The notes beneath the pieces were generated by a model. It searched no databases, was not told the DNA's origin, and saw only the letters and a list, made by a program, of their open reading frames with translations. A stretch of DNA of 64,000 nt from Paucimonas sp. (GTDB lineage Bacteria; Pseudomonadota; Gammaproteobacteria; Pseudomonadales; Pseudomonadaceae): positions 1 through 64,000 of the forward strand of contig JAIRVG010000075.1 in assembly GCA_031253995.1 (NCBI GenBank), in the 5' to 3' direction. The position numbers were made by a program, and so were the translations under genes. Positions within the stretch are counted from its first letter, which is position 1. Every line of letters begins with the position of its first letter. Shown in pieces: positions 16,894 to 23,716 of this stretch.

Positions 16894-17618
16894 CGCAGCG
16901 CCTCCCGGGTGCCGACGTTATAGCGCCGCTCCAGCCAGCGCAGGGCCAGGTTGGAGACGCTGGTGATCACCAAATAGATCAGCGCCGCCACCACCAGGAA
17001 ATAGAACAATTGATAGGTGCTCTTGCCGGCGTCCTGGGCGGCCTTGACCAGGTCGGCGAGGCCGATGATCGACACCAGCGCGGTGGCCTTGAGCATCACC
17101 ATCCAGTTGTTGCCGATGCCCGGCAGGGCGAAGCGCATCATCTGCGGGAAGACCACGAAGCGGAAGCGCTGCATGCGCTTGAGGCCATAGGCGGTGGCCG
17201 CCTCGACCTGGCCGCGGGGCACGGCGAGGATGGCGCCGCGGAAGGTCTCGGTGAAATAGGCGCCGTAGATGAAGCCGAGGGTGATGACCCCGGCGGCGAA
17301 CGGGTCGATCTCGATGTATTCCCATTCCATGTAGTCGGTGAAGCTGGTGAGCCAGATTTGCAGGCTGTAGAAGATCAGCAGCATCAGCACCAGGTCCGGC
17401 ACCCCGCGGATCAGCGTGGTGTAGAGCTGGGCCGGCAGGCGCAGCAGGCGGATCGGCGAGAGCTTGGCGCTGGCGCCGACCAGGCCCAGGCCGACGGCCA
17501 CCAGCAGGGACATGAAGGACAGTTTCACGGTCATCCAGGTGCCCAGCCAGAGCAGCGGGCCGAAGCCCTTCAGGCTGAGCGCGGAGAGCCCGAGCAGGGC
17601 GAGCAGGTCGTCGAGCAT
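16890..17618 (-). CDS. Amino acid ABC transporter permease (HisQ type)
   Basis: Second membrane subunit, 242 residues, with IRGVPDLVLMLL and the EAA loop QVEAATAYGLKRMQRFRFV. It heterodimerises with the product of the downstream gene. A terminator-like hairpin separates it from the binding-protein gene, which would lower permease expression relative to the binding protein. Confidence 0.95.
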   Translation of the reverse strand: MLDDLLALLGLSALSLKGFGPLLWLGTWMTVKLSFMSLLVAVGLGLVGASAKLSPIRLLRLPAQLYTTLIRGVPDLVLMLLIFYSLQIWLTSFTDYMEWEYIEIDPFAAGVITLGFIYGAYFTETFRGAILAVPRGQVEAATAYGLKRMQRFRFVVFPQMMRFALPGIGNNWMVMLKATALVSIIGLADLVKAAQDAGKSTYQLFYFLVVAALIYLVITSVSNLALRWLERRYNVGTREALR

Positions 17619-17636
17619 TGACGCAAACCCCAGGCA

Positions 17637-17672
17637 GGAAAAAGAAGTGCCCGCCGTGGTCGGGCGGGCACT
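17637..17672 (-). terminator. Attenuating terminator between binding protein and permease genes
   Basis: Perfect 10-bp stem AGTGCCCGCC / GGCGGGCACT (7-nt loop), followed on the minus strand by TCTTTTT. Its location inside the operon explains a higher level of binding protein than of membrane subunits. Confidence 0.85.
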
Positions 17673-17681
17673 GGTTGGCGG

Positions 17682-18464
17682 TTACTTGCCGCTGTAGAGG
17701 TTCAGCTCGCCGAAGTGCTTCTTCTGGATTTCGGCGTAGGTGCCGTCGTCGTGTAACGCTTTGATACCTTTGTTCAGGAGCTTCTGCAGGTCGGTGTTAC
17801 CTTTGCGGATGCCGATGGCGGTCTTCGATGGCAGCAGCTCGCTGTTCACCGGCTCGCTGACTTCGTAGCCGGTGCCTTTCTCCGACTTGAGGAAGCCCAG
17901 TTCGGCCTGGAGCATGTCCTGGATCGAAGCGTCGAGGCGGCCGGAGATCAGGTCGGCGTAGACCTGGTCCTGGTTGGCGTAGGCCTGGGTCTTGACCCCG
18001 GCCTTGTCCAGCACGGCCTTGGCGTAGGCTTCCTGGATGGTGCCTTGCTCGTAGCCCACGGTCTTGCCCTTGAGCGAGGCCGGGTCGGCGCTCAGGCCGG
18101 AGCCTTTCTTGTAGACCAGCGAGGTCGGGCCGGAGAACAGTTCGTCGGAGAAGTCGATGGCTTTCTGCCGTGCCGGGGTGACGGTCATGGACGAGATCAC
18201 GCCGTCGAACTTGTTGGCCTTGAGGCCAGGGATCATGCCGTCGAAATCGCTTTCGACCCACTTGCAGGTGACGTTCAGCTCCTTGCAGATGGCGTTGCCC
18301 AGGTCGATGTCGAAGCCCACCAGGCTGCCGTCGGCGGCCTTGGATTCGAACGGGGCATAGGAAGGATCGACGCCGAAGCGCAGCTCTTTGTATTCCTTGG
18401 CGAAGGTACTGCCGGCAGCCAGACACAGAGCAACAGCGGAAAGCGTCAGCCATGCTTTTTTCAT
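17682..18464 (-). CDS. Periplasmic amino acid-binding protein (HisJ/ArgT family)
   Basis: Solute-binding protein of 260 residues. A signal peptide (MKKAWLTLSAVALCLAAG, cleavage after SFA around residue 22) is followed by the family-3 SBP fold: RFGVDPSYAPFES, GFDIDLGNAI, and the ligand-carboxylate arginine in VTPARQKAIDFSD. Two cysteines (about 60 and 67, CKELNVTC) match the disulfide of the LAO/HisJ subfamily. First gene of the operon; its upstream region is shared with the divergent LuxR-type gene. Confidence 0.95.
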   Translation of the reverse strand: MKKAWLTLSAVALCLAAGSTFAKEYKELRFGVDPSYAPFESKAADGSLVGFDIDLGNAICKELNVTCKWVESDFDGMIPGLKANKFDGVISSMTVTPARQKAIDFSDELFSGPTSLVYKKGSGLSADPASLKGKTVGYEQGTIQEAYAKAVLDKAGVKTQAYANQDQVYADLISGRLDASIQDMLQAELGFLKSEKGTGYEVSEPVNSELLPSKTAIGIRKGNTDLQKLLNKGIKALHDDGTYAEIQKKHFGELNLYSGK

Positions 18465-18766
18465 CGTGTAGTCCTTGAGATGCGGCGAAAGTTTGGGTTG
18501 GCCGTGCACCGTTACCGGTCGCGGCCTGACGTCAAAGTGATAGCAAGTTCCGCACCAGTGTGCCTGGCGGCTTGTGTGGCCTGCGGGGAGCCGGGTGGTG
18601 TGGAGAGGCTGTATGCCCTGTCGCAGGGCGGCGGCGGGCGGGTCGTGCGAGATGGCGGTGCGCTGGGGTCAAATGATGAAACATTTTGCTGCTAGGCGTT
18701 CGTGTCCGGCAGTGGGCTAGGGTTGGCCCGCGATGACGCCCGACCCGGCAACCAGGATCCCCGCCC
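18465..18766. promoter_or_regulatory. 302-bp divergent promoter region, ABC operon / LuxR gene
   Basis: No gene is supported. It must carry the promoters of both divergent units, and a LuxR-type operator would be expected here, but I find no clear 18-20-bp palindrome. A CGTAGTC-type A/T-poor sequence gives no confident -35/-10 pair. Confidence 0.35.
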
Positions 18767-19435
18767 ATGTCACAGACCCCTGATGTCCTGCACTGGTGGC
18801 TCGACACCAACGCCACCTTCGACGACTGCCAGCGCCCCGCCGAACTGCTCGACGCCACTTCCCTCCTGATCCGCCAGATGGGTTTCGACTGCTTTGCCCA
18901 TGGCCGGCGGCGTCCCGTGCCGTTCAGCGAGACCCGGATCCGCTTTGCCGGAACTTATCCATCCGCGTGGCTGGAGCAGGTCGATGACCCTGGACCGCTA
19001 CGTCCCGGTTCGTTCCTGTGGGGCGGGCAGGCTCCGGTGATCGGCAATCTGCATGGCTTCGGTTACGCCAGCGGCGCCACCTGCGTCACTCGCAGCGGGG
19101 AGGGTGACTGGCATTTGTTGTGCGTTGCCCGTCACTTGCGCTCGATCGATGCCGACGAGGGACTGGCCGTGAAGCTGCAACTGCGCAGTCTCCTGGAACT
19201 GCTCGGCGAGCACCTGCAACGGGTCGAGGGCAGTTATCCGGCCATCGACCTCAGCGACCGCGAAACCCAGGTATTGCGCTGGCTCGCCGACGGCGAAGGC
19301 TCCAAGGGCATCGCTGCGCGGCTGCAACTGTCCGAGCACACGGTCAACTTCCATATCAAGAACATCCTGCGCAAGTTCGACTCGCCCAACCGCACGCTGG
19401 CGGCGGCACGAGCGGCGGCATTGGGGCTGATCTGA
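18767..19435 (+). CDS. LuxR-family regulator with divergent autoinducer-binding-like domain (LuxR solo)
   Basis: Predicted 222-residue regulator. The C-terminal third (about 162-222) is a clear GerE/LuxR helix-turn-helix (LSDRETQVLRWLADGEGSKGIAARLQ, shown here in part). The N-terminal region aligns in outline with the AHL-binding domain (TYPSAWLEQ resembles the YPxxW block), but the following conserved Tyr and Asp-Pro of AHL receptors are not recognisable (VDDPGPLRPG). No luxI gene is present. It may sense another ligand, perhaps the substrate of the adjacent transporter or the product of the downstream biosynthetic operon; both are inferences from position. Confidence 0.85.
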   Translation: MSQTPDVLHWWLDTNATFDDCQRPAELLDATSLLIRQMGFDCFAHGRRRPVPFSETRIRFAGTYPSAWLEQVDDPGPLRPGSFLWGGQAPVIGNLHGFGYASGATCVTRSGEGDWHLLCVARHLRSIDADEGLAVKLQLRSLLELLGEHLQRVEGSYPAIDLSDRETQVLRWLADGEGSKGIAARLQLSEHTVNFHIKNILRKFDSPNRTLAAARAAALGLI

Positions 19436-19674
19436 GCTGGACCCTGTGGGAGCGTCGTTGGTTATCCGGGGGTACCGTTCGTCGCTGCGGCTCCTGCCTG
19501 TTTGGCATTCGCCAGGACGCAGTAAACGGCGTCGTTGAAGGCTCCCTGCACAGGAACGCGGAAACGGCGAAGTGTCATCCGAGATATTTCCTACACATTC
19601 TTCCCTACCCATCCTGAGAGTTGTCCCACTCGCCCTCACTCCCTAACGTCTTGGCCGTGCTGTCGAGTGGATGA
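19436..19674. promoter_or_regulatory. Upstream part of the region between luxR-type gene and biosynthetic operon
   Basis: Gene-free. A fragment resembling a REP arm (ACCCTGTGGGAGCG, 19440-19453) follows the LuxR stop. The promoter of the biosynthetic operon should lie here or slightly downstream, but no clear sigma-70 or sigma-54 pair stands out. Confidence 0.35.
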
Positions 19675-19821
19675 ACGGCGAGCGCGAGCAATCCCACCCT
19701 TTGTTCGTTCGCGCGCCGTCCACATGACATTCGGACGGGTTGAGACAAGTCGGCAGCTTGTCTCCTGGCACTGCCCCCGCGTGCCAGCCGTCCTGTTTTT
19801 TCGCTCTTGCTGGAGACAACC
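19675..19821 (+). promoter_or_regulatory. Candidate switching RNA leader (riboswitch/attenuator-like) of the biosynthetic operon
   Basis: P1 GGACGG (19733-19738) pairs with CCGTCC (19788-19793), enclosing two perfect hairpins that abut each other: P2 GAGACAAG/CTTGTCTC (19742-19749/19757-19764) and P3 CTGGCAC/GTGCCAG (19765-19771/19781-19787). P1 ends two bases before six T (19796-19801). GGACGG can instead pair with an upstream CCGTCC (19716-19721), and that segment overlaps a further helix ACGGCG/CGCCGT (19675-19680/19714-19719). TTGTCTCC (19758-19765), part of P2 and P3, is perfectly complementary to GGAGACAA (19812-19819), the Shine-Dalgarno of the first gene. All pairings are read directly; function is inferred. 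Confidence 0.7.
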
Positions 19822-21252
19822 ATGATCCATGACGTCGTTGTAGTCGGCAGCGGTGCTGTCGGCGCGTCCATCGCGTTCGAACTGGCCAGTCGCGGGCTCA
19901 GCGTCTGCCGGGTTGGGGAAACCGACCGTCGGCACTCGGCCTCGCGCGCCGCCGGGGCCATGAACGGCTGCTTCGGCGAGGTCACCCGCAGCCTGCTGGC
20001 CAGCGAGCACGGACGCCTGAAACTGGCGATGGACATCCAGGCCAAAGGCCTCTGGGCGCAGTGGAACGAGCGCCTGGCCCGCGCCAGCGGCAACCCGGCC
20101 GGACTGCTCAGCGCCTGCGGCACCCATGTGATCCTCAATTCCGCCGGCATGGCCGAGGTCGACAGCGTCAACTACGCCGCCATCGAACAGGCGCTGCGTG
20201 ACTCCCAGACCTTCTACACCCCGGTAGCCCCCGCCGAGCTGGACTGGGTCCGGGCCAACGACCTGGTGCGGCCGATGCAGGCCCTGCTGATCCCCGATGA
20301 AAACGCTATCGACGCCCCAATGCTCCTGGACAAGCTCGACGCCGCGCTGCTCGGCTGTGGCGGCGAGATCATCGACGGCAATGCGCGCCAGGTCCTCAGC
20401 GAGGGCTGGAGCGCCACCGGCGTGGCCCTCGAAGACGGCCGCCACCTGCCGGCCCGGCACGTGGTGGTAGCTGCCGGCGTGAATTCCCTGGAGCTGTTCG
20501 ACAGCCTGGAGGAAATCCAGCGGCATATCCCGCCGCTGTTCGCCGGTTATGGCGTGTCCATCCTGCTGCGCCTGCGTCCCGGGCAGAACCCGCCGCAAAC
20601 CGTGATCCGCACGCCCAACCGCGCCTTCGCCTGCGGCCTGCACTGCGTGCCGCGGGGCGATGACCTGCTGTACATCGGCGCCACCAACATCCTCAGCGAA
20701 CAGCCGCGGCGCCATGCCCAGGTGTCCGACGTGCAGTTCCTCCTCGACTGCGCCGTCGACCAGCTCAGCCTCGACCTGCACGACGCCGCCATCGTCGATA
20801 TCCAGGTGGGCAACCGGCCGATCGCCGCCGACGGTTTTCCCCTGATCGGCGCCTGCGACTACGACGGCCTGTGGCTGGTCACCGGCACCTACCGCGACGG
20901 CCTGCACCAGTCGCCGTTGCTGGCGACCTGGATCGCCGACCGCATCGAAGGCCTCGACAACAGTCTCGACCTGTCCTGCTTCACCCCGCTGCGCGCACCG
21001 CTGGCCGGGCTGCCCCGGGACGAGACGGTGGCGGAGACGGTGCGGCAGATGTTCGCCACCGGCTACGAGTACCGATGGAACGTCAAGCCGCACTGGATGC
21101 CGCTGCTGGACCAGGGCATGAGCGAGAACTACACGCGGCTGATCACCTCGCTGCACCCGCGGCATACCCCGCCACCGGAACTGGTGGCCTTCTCCTGGCT
21201 GTACCGCTCGATGTACGAGCGGCTGGCCCGCTACTACGAGGCCTGGTCATGA
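19822..21252 (+). CDS. FAD-dependent amine/amino acid oxidase (DAO family), first gene of the PAPA-type cluster
   Basis: Predicted 476-residue flavoenzyme of the D-amino-acid oxidase/glycine oxidase (ThiO/SoxB) family. The dinucleotide-binding motif is VVGSGAVGASIA (G9-x-G-x-x-G14), followed by the family ASRAAGAMNG segment and the C-terminal FAD motif with FPLIGACDYDGLWLVTGTYRDG. ATG 21820-type alternatives are not needed: ATG 19822 has GGAGA 8 nt upstream. A C-terminal extension of about 80 residues beyond the DAO core is unusual. It would oxidise a C-N bond of an amine or amino acid intermediate; the substrate is unknown. The stop overlaps the next start as ATGA. Confidence 0.88.
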   Translation: MIHDVVVVGSGAVGASIAFELASRGLSVCRVGETDRRHSASRAAGAMNGCFGEVTRSLLASEHGRLKLAMDIQAKGLWAQWNERLARASGNPAGLLSACGTHVILNSAGMAEVDSVNYAAIEQALRDSQTFYTPVAPAELDWVRANDLVRPMQALLIPDENAIDAPMLLDKLDAALLGCGGEIIDGNARQVLSEGWSATGVALEDGRHLPARHVVVAAGVNSLELFDSLEEIQRHIPPLFAGYGVSILLRLRPGQNPPQTVIRTPNRAFACGLHCVPRGDDLLYIGATNILSEQPRRHAQVSDVQFLLDCAVDQLSLDLHDAAIVDIQVGNRPIAADGFPLIGACDYDGLWLVTGTYRDGLHQSPLLATWIADRIEGLDNSLDLSCFTPLRAPLAGLPRDETVAETVRQMFATGYEYRWNVKPHWMPLLDQGMSENYTRLITSLHPRHTPPPELVAFSWLYRSMYERLARYYEAWS

Positions 21253-22094
21253 TCCTCAGTGCATTCGAACACCATCAGGCCATGGCCCTGCGTGACCTCA
21301 GCGGCGCCGGGCTGTGGGATCCGGTCGGCGACCTGCGGGCGCTCACCGACAAGCACTTCAGCATGGACCGGGCCCTCGACGCGCGGCGCCTGGACGCCTT
21401 CCGCGCGGATGTCGCCGAGCGCTGCACGCGTATCCCGCTGGGCCATGTGCTCGGCTACGTCGACTTCGGCGAGCAGCGCCTGCTGGTCGGCAGCGGCACC
21501 TTCGTCCCGCGCCGGCAGAGCCTGGCCATGGTCCGCTGGATCGAGCGCAACCTGGCGCTGAACAGCGACTCGACGGTGTACGACCTGTGCGCCGGAGTCG
21601 GCGCCCTCGGCCTGGCGATCTGGGCCGGCAGCGGTGCGCGGACGATCTGCGTCGACAGTGACAGCACCGCCCAGGCCTACCTGCGGCGCAACATCCACCG
21701 GCACGATGCGCAACGCGAGGTCAGCTTGTTCGCTGCGGACATCACCCGCCCGGACAGCTTTTCCCCGGCCCGCCGCTGCGTCGACCTGGTAGTGAGCAAC
21801 CCGCCGTACGTGCCGCCGGGCACCGAGCTGCTGCCGGAATGGAGCCGGCACCATCCGCCGGGCGCCATCTATGCCCGCGACCAGGGCGCCGAACTGATCG
21901 CCGCCAGTGCCCGGCTCGCCGCGGCCCTGTTGCGCCCGGGCGGCGTTCTCCTGATGGAGCACGGCGAGGTACAGCGCGAACAGGTGGCCGCCGTGTTCGA
22001 CGAGCATCGCTTCGAAGCGATCCGCCATTGCCAGGACGATGACTTCAGCGACGCGACGGGCGCCTCCGTCTTTACCGTGGGGAGAAGGCCATGA
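21249..22094 (+). CDS. PrmC/HemK-like SAM-dependent methyltransferase
   Basis: Predicted 281-residue N-methyltransferase. It has the helical N-terminal domain and linker typical of PrmC (RIPLGHVLGYVDFGEQRLL, then FVPRRQS), the SAM motif YDLCAGVGALGLAI near 111-124, and the N/Q-methylase motif NPPY at 184-187. PrmC proper methylates release factors; here, inside a biosynthetic operon and overlapping both neighbours by 4 nt, it is likely a repurposed copy that methylates a small-molecule nitrogen such as the aryl amine. It could also modify a protein; the acceptor is not determined by sequence. Confidence 0.85.
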   Translation: MILSAFEHHQAMALRDLSGAGLWDPVGDLRALTDKHFSMDRALDARRLDAFRADVAERCTRIPLGHVLGYVDFGEQRLLVGSGTFVPRRQSLAMVRWIERNLALNSDSTVYDLCAGVGALGLAIWAGSGARTICVDSDSTAQAYLRRNIHRHDAQREVSLFAADITRPDSFSPARRCVDLVVSNPPYVPPGTELLPEWSRHHPPGAIYARDQGAELIAASARLAAALLRPGGVLLMEHGEVQREQVAAVFDEHRFEAIRHCQDDDFSDATGASVFTVGRRP

Positions 22095-23359
22095 ACGACC
22101 AGCCGCACCTGCCGGCGGGCAGCGATGCCAACTGGATGAGCATCCGCCGCCAGCGCACCAGCGGCGTCCACGACAGCGCCGTGGCCGACGGCCTCACCGG
22201 CTTCGAGGTGGTGGCGCGCAACGGCAAGCAACTGACCCTGCTGGACGGCACCACCTGCACCGAGTTCGTCTCCTGTTCCTACCTCGGCCTGGAAAACCAC
22301 CCGGCCCTGGTGCTTGCCGCCCAGGTGGCGCTGGAGCGCTTCGGCGTGCACCTGTCCGCCAGCCGCGGGGCGATGAGCCCGGTGTACCTGCGCCAGCTGG
22401 AGCACCTGCTCGGCGATATCTATGGCGGCTGCAGCGTCACCGTGTTCAGTTCCACCAGCAATGCCCACCTGGGCGTGCTGCCGTTGCTCGGCAGCGGCGG
22501 CATGGATGGCTACCCGACCCGGGAACGCGGAGTGATGTGGCTGGTGGACCGCACCGCCCATGCCTCGATGCAGGTGTTGCGCGGCGTGCTGGCCCAGTTC
22601 GGCACGGTGCAGCGGGTCGATGTGGCGGATACCGGGGGCCTCGACGAGATCCTGGCCCGCTGCGACCGCGAGCGGCTGAGCCCGGTGCTGCTGATCGACG
22701 GCGTCGGTTCCATGTCCGGCCTGTTGCCGGTGGCCGAACTCGGCGAGCTCCTGCTGCGGCACAACGGCTACCTCTACGTCGACGACGCCCACGGCATCTC
22801 CATCAGCGGCCGCTACGGCGCCGGCTATGCGTTCGAGAACCTCGGCCACCGCCTGCCAAGCAACACCCTGGTCGCCGGCTCGCTGAGCAAGGCCTTCGGC
22901 GGTGCCGGCGGCTTCATCGTGCTCAAGCCGGGGAGCAACGCCGCGCAACTGCGCGGCCTGGCCAACCCGCTGGTGTTCGGCCACAGCATCCCGCTGCCGC
23001 TGCAGGCGGCCAATGTCGCGGCCGCGCAGATCCACCTGTCGTCCGAGATCCAGACCTTGCAACAGGCCTTGTGGCGCAACGTGCGGCGTCTCGACGAGCG
23101 GGTCGGGCAGGACCTGATGAACGCCGGCCTGCGCGCACCGATCCGTGGCGCGCTGTTCGACAACGAGCGCCAGGGCACCCTGGCCGCCAGCGCCTTGCGC
23201 GCCTCGGGCCTGGTGGTGTTCCCGGTGTTCTACCCGATCGTCGAGAGTGGCCAGGCCATGCTGCGCTGCGCCTTGTCGGCGGCACACAGCGCGGACCAGG
23301 TGGATCTCCTGGCGCGCAAGCTCAACCTGCAGCTGAGCCGGACCCCCGGCCAGCGCTGA
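22091..23359 (+). CDS. Alpha-oxoamine synthase (KBL/BioF/CqsA family, PLP)
   Basis: Predicted 422-residue fold-type I PLP enzyme. The AOS family members condense an amino acid with an acyl thioester and lose CO2, giving an alpha-aminoketone. PLP-binding residues are visible: D231 and H234 in VDDAHG, and K267 in GSLSKAFGGAGG. The N-terminal part has the glycine-rich SCSYLGLENHP motif typical of KBL/BioF/CqsA. No acyl carrier protein or thioesterase is present in the operon, so the acyl donor would be a CoA ester. Expected amino substrate is 4-aminophenylalanine or its N-methyl form, by context. Confidence 0.88.
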   Translation: MNDQPHLPAGSDANWMSIRRQRTSGVHDSAVADGLTGFEVVARNGKQLTLLDGTTCTEFVSCSYLGLENHPALVLAAQVALERFGVHLSASRGAMSPVYLRQLEHLLGDIYGGCSVTVFSSTSNAHLGVLPLLGSGGMDGYPTRERGVMWLVDRTAHASMQVLRGVLAQFGTVQRVDVADTGGLDEILARCDRERLSPVLLIDGVGSMSGLLPVAELGELLLRHNGYLYVDDAHGISISGRYGAGYAFENLGHRLPSNTLVAGSLSKAFGGAGGFIVLKPGSNAAQLRGLANPLVFGHSIPLPLQAANVAAAQIHLSSEIQTLQQALWRNVRRLDERVGQDLMNAGLRAPIRGALFDNERQGTLAASALRASGLVVFPVFYPIVESGQAMLRCALSAAHSADQVDLLARKLNLQLSRTPGQR

Positions 23360-23377
23360 GTCACGGAGGATCTCGCC

Positions 23378-23713
23378 ATGCCAGTGAATGCCGAGCGCGG
23401 CGCGGCCGGGGGCAGCGAAGCGCTGCAGCCGTACCGCGAGCAACTGGACCGGATCAACGAACTGCTGGTCGACCTGCTCGCCGAGCGCATGCAGGTCTGC
23501 CGGGTCATCGCCCGGGTCAAGTCCGCCGGCGGCATCCCGATGATGCAGCCGCAGCGGGTGACCTCGACCCTCGACCAGGTGCGCGCCCTGTCCGGGACCC
23601 GGCAACTGCGCCCGGAGTACCTGAACGACCTGTTCCAGCTGATCATCGAGGAAACCTGCGACGAGGAACTGCGGGTGATGGCCAGCCTCGAACCGCCGTC
23701 CGGGGAGGAGTGA
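23378..23713 (+). CDS. papB: 4-amino-4-deoxychorismate mutase (AroQ-type chorismate mutase), PapB
   Basis: Predicted 111-residue AroQ-fold mutase (helices at about 15-50, 60-75, 80-100) with LDRINELLVDLLAERMQVC and RVIARVK matching the type II chorismate mutase helix 1 and its active-site Arg/Lys. Placed immediately before an aminodeoxychorismate synthase and a prephenate-dehydrogenase-like gene, it is best read as PapB, which rearranges 4-amino-4-deoxychorismate to 4-amino-4-deoxyprephenate. Discrimination from a plain chorismate mutase rests on context. GGAGGA precedes ATG by 7-8 nt. Confidence 0.85.
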   Translation: MPVNAERGAAGGSEALQPYREQLDRINELLVDLLAERMQVCRVIARVKSAGGIPMMQPQRVTSTLDQVRALSGTRQLRPEYLNDLFQLIIEETCDEELRVMASLEPPSGEE

Positions 23714-23716
23714 GCG

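Noticed and set aside
19440..19453. Possible terminator of the LuxR-type gene
   Set aside because: The REP-like fragment has no partner arm nearby and no T-run.
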